Assembly: GCF_000585415.1 (NCBI RefSeq)
Contig: NZ_KK073876.1
Location: 2,353,810 to 2,417,809, forward strand
Direction of reading: 5' to 3'
Origin: Sphingomonas jaspsi DSM 18422
GTDB lineage: Bacteria > Pseudomonadota > Alphaproteobacteria > Sphingomonadales > Sphingomonadaceae
Length of the DNA: 64,000 nt
Shown: positions 33,720 through 42,115 of the stretch, in pieces
Numbering within the stretch: the first letter of the stretch is position 1
Layout: each line of letters starts with the position of its first letter
Program-made: the position numbers and the translations under genes
The notes under the pieces: model-generated
What the model saw: the letters and a program-made list of their open reading frames with translations, nothing else
Told to the model about the DNA's origin: nothing
The model's database searches: none

Positions 33720-35744
33720 GTGTCGGACATTTTCGTCAGCTACAAGAAGGATGACCGCGCGATCGCGGAACGGCTGGTCGCCGCATTGCGCGCTACCGGC
33801 AAGGATGTGTGGTGGGACGATGCGCTGACCCCGCACGAAGCGTGGGACGCGATGATCGAACGGCAGATCGCCGCCGCCCGCGTCGTCATCGTCCTGTGGA
33901 GCCCGCGATCGGTTCATTCGGACTGGGTCCGTAGCGAAGCCCATTATGCGCAGGACCATCACAAGATGGTGCCGGTCATGGTCGAGCATTGCTCGATCCC
34001 GCTTGCTTTCATGTTGCGCCAGGCGGTGGACCTCAGCGACGGCCGGTTCGACGACAGCAATCCGAACTGGACGAAGCTGCTCGCCTGGATCGGCGCGGTG
34101 CAGGCGGGCGATGCCGACGCCATTCCGGAAGGCAATCCGGTACCTGCCCCCGTCGCGGCCGCCGCAGCGGTGCCGGCCAAGACGTCGAGCGGCGAGCGCT
34201 GGCTTGGGCCCGCCAAGGGCCCGAAAATGTGGGCGCTGGCAGTAGTGCTGGTGGGCCTGATTGCAGTCGGTGCGTTCTTTGCGGGCGGCTCGATGAGCTT
34301 TGGAAAATCGGCCCAGCCTGACGTCTACGTCGACGCCTTCACCGTCGCGCAGGACAAGGATCTTCCGGGCAGCTTTTCCCAGGCCTTCGCGGACGAAATG
34401 AACGCGCACCTTAGCGCGGCCTCACGGATCACCCCGCTCGACGGGGACGGCCAACGCCATGCCGACGCCTACCAGATGAGCGGCAACATCCGCACCGGCG
34501 AAGGAAAATATATCCTGGTCGCGAAGGTCTTTGCGCCGGGCATCACCGCGCCGGTCCTGAGCCCGCGCATCGAGGTTCCGCTGGACGAGAAGACGACGGC
34601 CGCCAAGCAACTCGCGACCAATGCCGCGGGCATGCTGCGCTGCATTGCCACCGCCAGCGACAGCAGCGGCTCGCAGATCACCGTCCTGCCCGAAAAGGCG
34701 ATTCGGCCCTGGGCGCAATATTGCCAGATGGTCTACGGCGACACCTACGACAGCGCGACGATCCAGGGCTACCTCAAGGCGACCGTCGATGCGGCGCCCG
34801 ACTTCGCCAACGGCTGGTCCAACCTGGCGGAGGAGATGATCACCAACATCCTCCAGAAGCCGCAGGACGCCGACCGCCTCCGCGGCGAGTTTCGCCAGAC
34901 CTATGAAAAGGCGCTGAACATCGACCCCGACAATCAGAAGGGACTGATCCTCAAGGCCATCGACCTGCTGGGGATCGCCGGGCGCGATGGCCAGCCGTCA
35001 CTTTTCGTGCCCTTGGGCAATTTCCCGGAATTCGAGCGACTGGCGCTTCGGGCAAACAACGTCCGGGCGAGCGACTGCGGCTGCGAAGCGATCATTTACG
35101 GACAGACGCTGGAGATGTTCGGTCAGGTGGAAGACTCGTTGACCTATACCCGTAAGGTCATTGCCAACGATCCGTCCAATTTGCGCGCACAGAGCCGGTT
35201 GGCCGTGGCTCTCTATTCGCTGGGCCGAAAGGAGGAAGGACGGCAGGCGCTGGACATGGCCCTGAAGAACTGGCCGGACTCCAAGAGACTGGTCCAGACG
35301 ACGGCGGCCTTGGCGGTCGCGGACCGCGACTGGGCTAAAGCCGCTGAATTTTTGGGCAAGGCACGTGAATTTCCCAGTCGCAATGAATTGATCCAATTGC
35401 TGACGGCATTGAAGAACGGTGACACCGCCGGCGCCGAAGGTGCCGCAAAAACCACGGCGGCCGCCCTTAACAACAGCGATTTCATTCCCGGCATTACGGC
35501 AATGGCGCTCGCGGCCAGCGGACACGACGCTGACCTGATGCCCAATGTGCAGCGGCTGGTGAACCGTTACGGCGCCAACAACTTGGACGTCGCATGGCTG
35601 CCGGGGATGCAGGGGCTGCGGTCTAGGCCCGAGTTTTTGGAACTGGCCAAACGCGCAAATCTGTTCGGATATTGGCGGCAGCCCAACCATCGGCCGGACG
35701 TCTGTGAAGGATCCAACCCCGAGGCGTTCTGCAAACTGATCTAG
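33720..35744 (+). CDS. TIR-domain protein with one TM helix and TPR-like region
   Basis: About 674 residues. TIR domain at 2-125: SDIFVSYKKDDRAIAERLVAAL, DVWWDDAL, VVIVLWSPRSVHSDWVRSEAHYA with candidate catalytic Glu73, and KMVPVMVEHCSIP. A Pro/Ala linker leads to one membrane helix near 171-189 (ALAVVLVGLIAVGAFFAGG). The rest includes a segment resembling the TolB-like region of TPR cyclases and several TPR-like repeats (for example EKALNIDPDNQKGLILKAID and YTRKVIANDPSNLRAQSRLAVALYSLG). GTG start at 33720. TIR domains either scaffold signals or cleave NAD. No defence genes surround it. Confidence 0.85.
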   Translation: MSDIFVSYKKDDRAIAERLVAALRATGKDVWWDDALTPHEAWDAMIERQIAAARVVIVLWSPRSVHSDWVRSEAHYAQDHHKMVPVMVEHCSIPLAFMLRQAVDLSDGRFDDSNPNWTKLLAWIGAVQAGDADAIPEGNPVPAPVAAAAAVPAKTSSGERWLGPAKGPKMWALAVVLVGLIAVGAFFAGGSMSFGKSAQPDVYVDAFTVAQDKDLPGSFSQAFADEMNAHLSAASRITPLDGDGQRHADAYQMSGNIRTGEGKYILVAKVFAPGITAPVLSPRIEVPLDEKTTAAKQLATNAAGMLRCIATASDSSGSQITVLPEKAIRPWAQYCQMVYGDTYDSATIQGYLKATVDAAPDFANGWSNLAEEMITNILQKPQDADRLRGEFRQTYEKALNIDPDNQKGLILKAIDLLGIAGRDGQPSLFVPLGNFPEFERLALRANNVRASDCGCEAIIYGQTLEMFGQVEDSLTYTRKVIANDPSNLRAQSRLAVALYSLGRKEEGRQALDMALKNWPDSKRLVQTTAALAVADRDWAKAAEFLGKAREFPSRNELIQLLTALKNGDTAGAEGAAKTTAAALNNSDFIPGITAMALAASGHDADLMPNVQRLVNRYGANNLDVAWLPGMQGLRSRPEFLELAKRANLFGYWRQPNHRPDVCEGSNPEAFCKLI

Positions 35745-35754
35745 TATCTGGTCG

Positions 35755-35994
35755 CTAGTGCGCGATAGACGCGATATTCGCCGTCTTCGGTGACGCTTTC
35801 TTGCGACCCATGGACCAGTTGGCCTGGAGCCTGACCTGCGGATTGGGGACGCACCACACTTCGCCGCCTTCGTCCATGCCGGTTACCCAGAGCAGGTTAT
35901 GCTCAGGGCCGTAATCGATCACCGCAAAGGCCATACCGCTGCCGCGGTCGACGATGTGGACGGGGATGGGCGGGTCTAACTGGGTGAAGCACAT
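35755..35994 (-). CDS. Conserved small hypothetical protein
   Basis: 79 residues, beginning CFTQLDPPIPVHIVDRGSGMAFAVIDYG and with LLWVTGMDEGGEVWCVPNPQVRLQANWSMGR. The pattern DYGPEHNLLWV and PNPxVRLQxNWS is conserved in similar small proteins of many bacteria and phages, with no known function. No signal peptide. It converges with the TIR gene, ten bases away, and precedes the PilZ gene on the opposite side by 44 bases. Confidence 0.65.
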   Translation of the reverse strand: MCFTQLDPPIPVHIVDRGSGMAFAVIDYGPEHNLLWVTGMDEGGEVWCVPNPQVRLQANWSMGRKKASPKTANIASIAH

Positions 35995-36038
35995 GCACAG
36001 CTAAACCATTGAGGCGACGCTGCGTTCCCGGCGGATGC

Positions 36039-36674
36039 TCAGGCCAGCGTGCGCCGCTGCGTTTCCCGGATCCAAGGCATGATCGACGACCAGGCCAGTT
36101 CTTCCATCAGTTCGATCCCGGCCAGTCGTTCCCGCTGCCACACGACCACGCCGCTCGGCATGTTCAGGCCGTCGATGAACAGGCTGACGAAGGTGTCGCG
36201 CGCGGGCAGGCCGTCGCCCTCGATCTGCAGGCCTTGTGCACTGATGTTTCGAAGGGTCGCTGCGGCTAGGTTGGGACCCCATTTCACGCCGACATGGCAG
36301 CGAAGCTCGACCCGCGGCATCTTGCGCCGTTCGCTGGTCTGGGCGACCAGCTTGCGATTGAGCAGTGCCATCATGTCGATCGGCTGCTTGAAGCGCACGC
36401 CCGCCTCATCGCCCACCGTCCACGCTATCGTGCCGGCGGCGCGTTGGCCGGTCACCAGCTCGATCGCGATCTCGCCGCCGACAGCGCGCGACGCGGCGCC
36501 CCTGATCGTGGCGCCGAGGGGGGAAATCTTGCTGATGGCACAGGATCGCGCCTCCCCGCCTTCGTACACGGTGACAGGATCGAGCGCGCCGAGCCGGTCC
36601 GCCGGAAGCGAATCCGCGGGCCACGGCACATCGGCCGTCATGACGAACGTGGTGACTGAAGGGCGCTCGGCCAT
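36039..36674 (-). CDS. PilZ domain protein (two PilZ-like domains)
   Basis: About 211 residues. The C-terminal half is a PilZ domain: ERRKMPRVELRCHVGVKWG (RxxxR-like c-di-GMP switch) and NISAQGLQIEGDG, followed by GVVVWQRERLAGIELME. The N-terminal half looks like a second, degenerate PilZ (ARSCAISKISPLGATIRGAA ... VGDEAGVRFKQPID). It probably binds cyclic di-GMP and affects motility or surface behaviour. ATG at 36674 chosen over 36677, where the GGAGGG tract abuts the start; both fit. It lies 54 bases after the aquaporin gene and could be the end of the ars operon transcript. Confidence 0.8.
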   Translation of the reverse strand: MAERPSVTTFVMTADVPWPADSLPADRLGALDPVTVYEGGEARSCAISKISPLGATIRGAASRAVGGEIAIELVTGQRAAGTIAWTVGDEAGVRFKQPIDMMALLNRKLVAQTSERRKMPRVELRCHVGVKWGPNLAAATLRNISAQGLQIEGDGLPARDTFVSLFIDGLNMPSGVVVWQRERLAGIELMEELAWSSIMPWIRETQRRTLA

Positions 36675-36728
36675 CATCCCTCCGGCGTGGACGGGCGAAA
36701 GCCTTGCGCGCCAAGGCCTAAAGAGTTG

Positions 36729-37397
36729 CTAACGCGCGTCGGGATTTTCGTCGAAAAGCCATTTGGCCGTCAGGGCGCCGATTGCCGCTCCGACGAGCTG
36801 GGCAGCGATGAACGCGGGAACGTCGATCGGCGCGATGCCGGCAAAGCTGTCGCTCAGGCTGCGGACGATCGTGATCGCCGGATTGGCGAAACTGGTCGAG
36901 CTGGTGAACCAATAGGCCGACACGATGTACAGGGCAACCGACGGGGCGACCCATTCCTTGCGGTGCCTGACGGTGCCGATGATGGTGAGGATAAGACCGA
37001 AGGTAGCAACCAACTCGCCGCTCCATTGGCCGATGCCGGCGCGCAATTTGGTCGAGGTCTGCAGGATCGGCAGGTCGAACATCAGGTGGACGGCAAATGC
37101 GCCTAGCAGGCCGCCGATAAGCTGCGCCGCGACATAGGGAACAAGCTCCCCCCAGGCCAATTCGCCGCGGGACGCCATGACGCCACTTACGGCGGGATTG
37201 AAATGTGCCCCGCTGATCGGCCCGAGCATGGAGATCAGCACGAACAGCATCGCGCCGGTCGCCAAGGTGTTGGCCAGCAGCGCTACGGCAACGTTTCCGC
37301 CGCTGAGGGTCTCGGCCATTACGCCCGACCCGATCACTGCTGAGAACAGGAAGAAGCTGCCCACGGCCTCCGCCGCCAGTCGCCGCGCGAGGCTCAT
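36729..37397 (-). CDS. Aquaporin/MIP family channel, probable arsenical facilitator (AqpS-like)
   Basis: 222 residues, six membrane helices and the two half-helices with FNPAV (66-70) and ANPAI (171-175). Alphaproteobacterial AqpS channels in ars operons let arsenite or methylarsenite leave the cell. The gene is the last of arsR-arsI-cupin-aqp, and its ATG overlaps the cupin stop (ATGA). The second motif keeps the Asn but uses NPAI, a typical AqpS/aquaglyceroporin variation. Assignment as an arsenical channel comes from the operon context. Confidence 0.85.
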   Translation of the reverse strand: MSLARRLAAEAVGSFFLFSAVIGSGVMAETLSGGNVAVALLANTLATGAMLFVLISMLGPISGAHFNPAVSGVMASRGELAWGELVPYVAAQLIGGLLGAFAVHLMFDLPILQTSTKLRAGIGQWSGELVATFGLILTIIGTVRHRKEWVAPSVALYIVSAYWFTSSTSFANPAITIVRSLSDSFAGIAPIDVPAFIAAQLVGAAIGALTAKWLFDENPDAR

Positions 37398-37711
37398 TGG
37401 CTCGCCGCCTGTTCGACGACCAGGATTCGGGCCTCACCCTTGGGATGGGCAACATGCTCGTCGCCCTCCTCCATCCACACACCCTTGCCGGCGGTCAGTG
37501 AGACGATCTCGACCGGCGCGTCGGGCCCGGCGCGGACATGCATGTCCACTTCGCCAGCCAGGACGAGGAACAGTTCCGGCCCGTCATTGCGATGCCAGCG
37601 AAACGCGGAGTTGATCCAGCGGAACTTGACCGCCGCATCTTCAATGCCGGTAAAGGTGGGTCCGCTCCAGTCGGTCGGCCCGGCAAGCGCGCTCGTGTCG
37701 ATAATCTTCAC
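37394..37711 (-). CDS. Cupin-domain protein of arsenic operon
   Basis: 105 residues, a single cupin barrel. The first motif is FRWHRNDGPELFLVLAGEVDMHV with His and Glu metal ligands; the second has KGVWMEEGDEHVAHPKGEAR with His. Its metal and substrate are unknown. It starts with GTG at 37711, two bases after the arsI stop, and overlaps the aquaporin gene, so it belongs to the operon. Small cupins next to arsenic genes could bind thiol-metalloid or handle a product of ArsI; this is inference. Confidence 0.75.
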   Translation of the reverse strand: MKIIDTSALAGPTDWSGPTFTGIEDAAVKFRWINSAFRWHRNDGPELFLVLAGEVDMHVRAGPDAPVEIVSLTAGKGVWMEEGDEHVAHPKGEARILVVEQAASQ

Positions 37712-37715
37712 GGGA

Positions 37716-38165
37716 TCAGCCTCCGCAGCTCGGCGCGCAGCACTGGCCGGCGGCGGCGTTCAGCGAAACGGCATCGAGCGCCGGGCTGTCGCCATAGACG
37801 GTGGCCTCGCCGCTGGTGTGAAAGGTTTCCCACACGACGCCGTCGGGGTCGCTGATCCAGCTCTTCTCGCTCTTGGCATAGCAGCAGGTCGTGGCACCTT
37901 CTTCCAGCACCGGCCGGCCCGCGTCCTTAAGCATCCCGTAGACCTGCTGCAGCTCTTCGGTCGTTTCGGCCTGGATACCGAGATGTTCGATCCCCTTCAC
38001 CGCGTGGTGGCCCGACGAGATGGCGAAATTGACGCGCGGATCGTCGAGCATCCACTTGGCATAGTCGTGCTTGGTGACGGTCGGCGCTACGCCGAACAGC
38101 GTGGAATAAAAGGCGATCGACTGGTCGAGGTCGGTCACGCCGACGTGAACGTGGAATCGTTTCAT
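37716..38165 (-). CDS. arsI: ArsI/CadI-family VOC dioxygenase (C-As lyase)
   Basis: 149 residues, two VOC half-domains. Expected iron ligands are His5 (MKRFHVHVGV), His61 (GIEHLGIQ) and Glu113 (VVWETFH); the vicinal cysteines 94-95 in ATTCCYAKSEKSW bind trivalent organoarsenic. ArsI cleaves the carbon-arsenic bond of methylarsenite using Fe(II) and O2. Relatives annotated CadI share the motif. A C-terminal tail adds GQCCAPSCGG, which could also bind metalloid. ATG at 38165 has GAGGAG nine bases upstream and overlaps the arsR stop as ATGA. Confidence 0.88.
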   Translation of the reverse strand: MKRFHVHVGVTDLDQSIAFYSTLFGVAPTVTKHDYAKWMLDDPRVNFAISSGHHAVKGIEHLGIQAETTEELQQVYGMLKDAGRPVLEEGATTCCYAKSEKSWISDPDGVVWETFHTSGEATVYGDSPALDAVSLNAAAGQCCAPSCGG

Positions 38166-38485
38166 GCGCATTCTCCTCGGGGTTCGGAAGGAACCGCGCA
38201 CCCTTCGCCCGCGCAGCAATTTTCCATGAGGTAAGCGACCAGCCGGTCCATCGCGGCGTAGTCGGCGGTGTAAATCAGCGAACGGCCGTCGCGGCGTTGG
38301 GCGATGAGACCCGCCTTCTGCAGCTGGGCGAGATGAAATGAGAGCGACGAGTTGGGCACCCCCAGCCGATCAGCGATCCGGCCTGCTGACATGCCGGAGC
38401 GCCCGGCCTGCACCAACAGGCGGAACAGGTCCAAGCGATGCTCCTGGGCCAATGCCCCCAATGCCTCGACGGCTTCGTTCTTCAC
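38162..38485 (-). CDS. arsR: ArsR-family arsenic-responsive repressor
   Basis: 107 residues with a winged helix (GMSAGRIADRLGVPNSSLSFHLAQLQKAGLI). It lacks the ELCVCDL metal site in the DNA-binding helix; instead it has a C-terminal cluster NCCAGEGC (Cys91, 92, 97 counting from a TTG at 38488) plus a final Cys, as in the Acidithiobacillus-type ArsR with three C-terminal cysteines. It should repress its own operon and release on As(III) or MAs(III). Start is GTG at 38485 or TTG at 38488. The following 180 bases contain the expected operator. Confidence 0.9.
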   Translation of the reverse strand: MKNEAVEALGALAQEHRLDLFRLLVQAGRSGMSAGRIADRLGVPNSSLSFHLAQLQKAGLIAQRRDGRSLIYTADYAAMDRLVAYLMENCCAGEGCAVPSEPRGECA

Positions 38486-38667
38486 CAAGACAGACCGCCT
38501 TTCATTTCGATATCAGTGGAAATATCCTACGTTCGTTTGGCGCGCAAGATATTTCGACCTTTGTCGAAATGACGACCGATCAAGGTGGAGCTGGCTTCCA
38601 GTCAAGGTGACGCGCCGACGTCTCCGTCTATCGACATGTCGATCATCGAACATTGTCAGGGGGAACC

Positions 38668-39513
38668 ATGCTTCGTCTGTTGAGAGCCTTCATTCTGTCG
38701 CTGTCGCTACTGTATGCGATGCCCGCGACGGCGCAGTCGGCCTGCGCGTCGACATTCCAAAAGTCGGGCAACCCGATCCTGGGCCTGAAATTCCGCGCGA
38801 GCGAGAGCGTCCGCGATCTAAGCGCGGCCAATGCCATCAACCAGCTGAAGGGGATCATGACGGGCCGCGGCTACGACATCATCCTGGCCGAACCCGAAGC
38901 AGGATCGATGCTGGCCGAACAGCCCTTGAGCGGCAAGGCCCGCGCCATCCCGTTCGAAATCAACGCCGTCGCCCAGAACGGCGTCGCCACCGTGACGATC
39001 GAGGCAAAGATGAAGGCCGCGATGTTCACCAAGGAAGCCGATGCCAAGACCGAAATCTGCACCATCCTGGGCATGATGAAGGGTGGCAAGGCCGGCCTGG
39101 CACTCGCCGTCGCCGGTGCTCGCGGTGGCAATCTCGGCAATGGCGCGCCGGTCGCGATCAGCGCCCTGGAATTTTCGCACCAGATCAGCAAGGACGCCGA
39201 ACGCAACGCGGCAGCCATCCCGCTCCGCTACAAGGGCAAGGTGTTCACGCTGAGCGGCACGGTCGACTATGTCATGCGCGACGGCCAATATTTGCGCGTG
39301 GCCTTCCAGATTCCCCAGCCCTGGAACGAACTGATCCAGCTGCCCAATGCAGCCAAGTTCAAGACCGACCTAAGCTGCCTGATGGCGCCCGGAACCGGTG
39401 TCTACGCGCTTCAGTTGAAGCCCGGCAAATCGGTCAAGCTGACCGGGACCTTCTACGAATATCGCGAGATCAATCCGGCCGCATGGTTCAAGGACTGCCG
39501 TCCGGAACGCTGA
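38668..39513 (+). CDS. Exported hypothetical protein
   Basis: 281 residues with a signal peptide (FILSLSLLYAMPATAQSA). The mature part has an N-terminal module (NPILGLKFRASESVRDLSAAN, LKGIMTGRGYDIILAEPEAGSM) and a C-terminal module (GKVFTLSGTVDYVMRDGQYLRVAF ... KPGKSVKLTGTFYEYREI) that resembles an OB-fold/tRNA_anti-like periplasmic domain. No family name can be given with confidence. The ATG at 38668 follows GGGGGAACC. Diverges from the ars operon and converges with the three-repeat protein. Confidence 0.65.
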   Translation: MLRLLRAFILSLSLLYAMPATAQSACASTFQKSGNPILGLKFRASESVRDLSAANAINQLKGIMTGRGYDIILAEPEAGSMLAEQPLSGKARAIPFEINAVAQNGVATVTIEAKMKAAMFTKEADAKTEICTILGMMKGGKAGLALAVAGARGGNLGNGAPVAISALEFSHQISKDAERNAAAIPLRYKGKVFTLSGTVDYVMRDGQYLRVAFQIPQPWNELIQLPNAAKFKTDLSCLMAPGTGVYALQLKPGKSVKLTGTFYEYREINPAAWFKDCRPER

Positions 39514-39565
39514 ATTGAGGCAGGGCGTCCGGTAGACGGGCGCCCTGCCACCATTTCGTCAGACC

Positions 39566-40228
39566 CTAATAATTGTAGCCGGGTCGATAGTAGCGCGCGG
39601 CCTGGTCGGCCCTCGCCCGCTGGTTCATCGAACATTTGCGGTCGGCGCTGACGCGGTTGCCGTAGCGGTTGTAATAGACGTCGCAGCCGTCGCGGAAACG
39701 GATGTGCAGGCCGCCGTCATAGGACGGCAGAAGGTTGATGTCGTTCCATTGCCCGCCCGGATACCAGCCGCCGCCGCCGGGATAATAGCCGCTCTGGCGG
39801 CGCCAGTTGGCGTGAGCGTTGTCGGCAAGGCTGCGCTGACGGCTGTTGCAGCCGCCGTCGCTGCGCAAGTGGCGGCCGAGTTGGTCGTAATAAACCCGGC
39901 AATTGTCGGCGAAGCGGACGCGGTCCCAGCGGATGTCCGTGATGCGGGAATCGCCGCCACCGATACCGCCGTTGGGATAGTTGGGACGATATCCGCCGCC
40001 GACATAACTGCGGATCGCGTAATCGGCCTGGTTGCGCTGGGCGTAGCTACAGCTGCGGTCGGCGAACTGGAAACGGCCGTTGCCATTGTAATGGACGGTG
40101 CAGGGTCCACCGAATTCGACGTTGAGGTCGCCATTGTTCTGGCGAACCACGCGCTGGGCGGATGCGGGTGAGGCAATGGCGGTAACTGCGATGGCAGCGA
40201 CGATCAGGCCGGTTCGAGCTAGTCTCAT
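39566..40228 (-). CDS. Exported protein with three Cys-x16-Cys repeats
   Basis: 220 residues with a signal peptide (LIVAAIAVTAIASPASAQ). Three copies of a repeat follow: CTVHYNGNGRFQFADRSC at 43-60, CRVYYDQLGRHLRSDGGC at 110-127 and CDVYYNRYGNRVSADRKC at 182-199, each with exactly 16 residues between cysteines and followed by a helix like QRNQADYAIR. Between repeats lie Gly/Tyr/Pro-rich linkers. It should be a periplasmic or surface protein with three disulfide modules. The family is not characterised to my knowledge. AGGAGAAGCC precedes the ATG. Confidence 0.72.
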   Translation of the reverse strand: MRLARTGLIVAAIAVTAIASPASAQRVVRQNNGDLNVEFGGPCTVHYNGNGRFQFADRSCSYAQRNQADYAIRSYVGGGYRPNYPNGGIGGGDSRITDIRWDRVRFADNCRVYYDQLGRHLRSDGGCNSRQRSLADNAHANWRRQSGYYPGGGGWYPGGQWNDINLLPSYDGGLHIRFRDGCDVYYNRYGNRVSADRKCSMNQRARADQAARYYRPGYNY

Positions 40229-40366
40229 TGGCTTCTCCTCGGTTCGACTGGGCGAATCCTTTGTTCGCGATGCACAGCGAACGACTCGCTGACCCGGTCG
40301 ATGATAACCTCAACCGCAGCGATATCTAACCGAAGGGCTTTTCCGCTACTTAGTCGTCCCGGACGC

Positions 40367-41674
40367 TCAGCCCCGGCTATCGCCGCTGCCGCTGTGCGCG
40401 TCTTCCGGCTGCGCGGATGCGGCGCCCTTGGCACTCAGCTCCATCCAGTCGCGGAACGGCAGGCCGTAAAGCATGTCCATGACCTCGAACTCCAGCCCGC
40501 CGGGCTGCGACGTATTGCTGTTCCACAGCGCCACGACGCCGCTTTTGAGCTTGGGATCGAACAGGATCAGCGAGCGATAGCCCTCCACCCCGCCGCGATG
40601 GCCGACGATGTGGTGTCCGGCATAGTCGTAACTGCGCCAGCCGAGGCCGTACATCGGGTCATGCAAGCGTTCCAGGAACTTGCGCATGCGCCCGCGCTCG
40701 TTGGGCGTCGCCACGATCGGCTGATGGATGGTGTCGAGCAGGCGTGCATCGAGGACGTCGGGCCGTGTCCCCATCTGCGCCAGCATCCACAGCGCCATGT
40801 CCTTGATGTTGCTGTTGACGCCGCCCGCGGCGGGCACGCGATAGTAATTGTCGTTCACGGTCAGGACGCGGCGACCGACCGAATGCGGCTTGGCCCAGCT
40901 CTTCGCCTTCAGCAGCCCGTCCATCGTCACCGACGCCGACGTCATGCCCAGCGGCTGGAACAGCGCACGCACGACCTCGTCCTGGTAGCGTACGCCGGTC
41001 ACCTTGGCGACGATCTCGCTAGCCGAATCGTAGGCGACGTTCTGGTAACTCCAGCAGGTGCCGGGCCGGCAGGTGCTGTTCAGCGTCTGGAGGCTGGAGC
41101 GCAGGACCGTCACGTCCTGCCCTTCCTCAAGCTTGTTGTCGAAGGCGTTGCGGTAAAGCCCAAGGCGGTGGCTCAGGGCGTCGGCGACGGTCGCCACCCG
41201 CTCATTGCCGCCAGGCAGCTTGAGCGAAGGCGCGACGGTGTAGATCGGCTGGTTGAGGCTGAGCTTATTCTGTTCGGCGAGCTTGGCGACCATCGTCGAG
41301 GCGACGCCTTTCGACACTGAAGCCCAGCGGAAAACGGTTTCCGGCGAAACCTTGTCGCCGCTGCCTTCCTCCGTCTCGCCGTAGCCGCGCAGGAAGGTGA
41401 TCCGGCCGTTTTCGACGATGCCGACGGCAAGCCCGACCATCGACGGCTTTTCCGCCATCAGCTCGAAACGACGGTCGAGCGAGGCATAGTCGATCCGCTT
41501 GCGATTGGCGGGCTCCACGGTCGACAGAAGCGCGACGGCGCGCGTGTTGATCGCTTGGCCCTGGCTGGCCGCGCTCGACGATTCATGTTTGAAAGGCTGG
41601 AAGAGCAGCGTCGCCGCCGCAATCGTGCCGAGGGCACCCAAACCGAGCTTTGTCCGAAAATTCAACGCCTTCAC
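40367..41674 (-). CDS. Serine hydrolase, class C beta-lactamase/penicillin-binding-like
   Basis: 435 residues. An N-terminal membrane anchor or signal (LGLGALGTIAAATLLFQP) precedes the catalytic domain with S119-V-S-K in FRWASVSKGVAS, Y210-Q-N in CWSYQNVAYD and the HRGGVEGYRS box replacing KTG. This is the ordinary pattern of class C-like esterases and D-aminopeptidases rather than true beta-lactamases. It likely acts in the periplasm on peptides or esters. Start is a GTG at 41674. The C-terminal 20 residues are hydrophilic. Single gene between divergent and convergent units. Confidence 0.87.
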   Translation of the reverse strand: MKALNFRTKLGLGALGTIAAATLLFQPFKHESSSAASQGQAINTRAVALLSTVEPANRKRIDYASLDRRFELMAEKPSMVGLAVGIVENGRITFLRGYGETEEGSGDKVSPETVFRWASVSKGVASTMVAKLAEQNKLSLNQPIYTVAPSLKLPGGNERVATVADALSHRLGLYRNAFDNKLEEGQDVTVLRSSLQTLNSTCRPGTCWSYQNVAYDSASEIVAKVTGVRYQDEVVRALFQPLGMTSASVTMDGLLKAKSWAKPHSVGRRVLTVNDNYYRVPAAGGVNSNIKDMALWMLAQMGTRPDVLDARLLDTIHQPIVATPNERGRMRKFLERLHDPMYGLGWRSYDYAGHHIVGHRGGVEGYRSLILFDPKLKSGVVALWNSNTSQPGGLEFEVMDMLYGLPFRDWMELSAKGAASAQPEDAHSGSGDSRG

Positions 41675-41824
41675 GTCCTCCCCGGATTCGCCATGACCGA
41701 GCCATTCGCTGCGCTCAACGTCCCTTTCGTGCGCTTGCGGCGAAGCGATTCAGGGCTGCGGCGAACGGCGATGCTAGCCAGTTCGGACAACCCGGCCTAA
41801 AGGCATGGAACGCGGGGAGTGACC

Positions 41825-42115
41825 ATGCAGTTTCTGAAAACACTGTTCTGGATCGTCGTGGCCGTGTCGATCGCCATTTTTGCGAGCAACAATTGGTCCG
41901 ATGTGACGCTTAACCTGTGGGCCGAACTGCAGGCCGACATCAAATTGCCTGTCCTGCTCGCGATCCTGTTCCTGCTTGGCTTCCTGCCGACCTACTTCGT
42001 GATGCGGGGCAGGATCTGGGCGTTGCAGCGCAAGCTGATTTTGGCCGAACGCCCGGTGGTGGCGGCCCCACCCGCGCCCGTTGCCCATGAGCCGCAAGAG
42101 GAACAAGCCGAATGA
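41825..42115 (+). CDS. lapA: LapA-like small membrane protein
   Basis: 96 residues with two membrane helices (LFWIVVAVSIAIFASNN and LPVLLAILFLLGFLPTYFV) and a cytoplasmic Ala/Pro/Glu tail, the pattern of the lipopolysaccharide assembly protein A domain. In E. coli LapA/LapB control LpxC turnover and LPS assembly; here lapB is not next to it. ATG at 41825 has GGGGAG eight bases upstream; a GTG at 41819 is less likely. It overlaps pyrF by four bases (ATGA), a common alphaproteobacterial pair. Confidence 0.8.
   Translation: MQFLKTLFWIVVAVSIAIFASNNWSDVTLNLWAELQADIKLPVLLAILFLLGFLPTYFVMRGRIWALQRKLILAERPVVAAPPAPVAHEPQEEQAE

Noticed and set aside
40367..41674. Antibiotic-resistance beta-lactamase
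   Set aside because: SxxK and YxN are present but HRG replaces KTG; such proteins are mostly esterases or peptidases.
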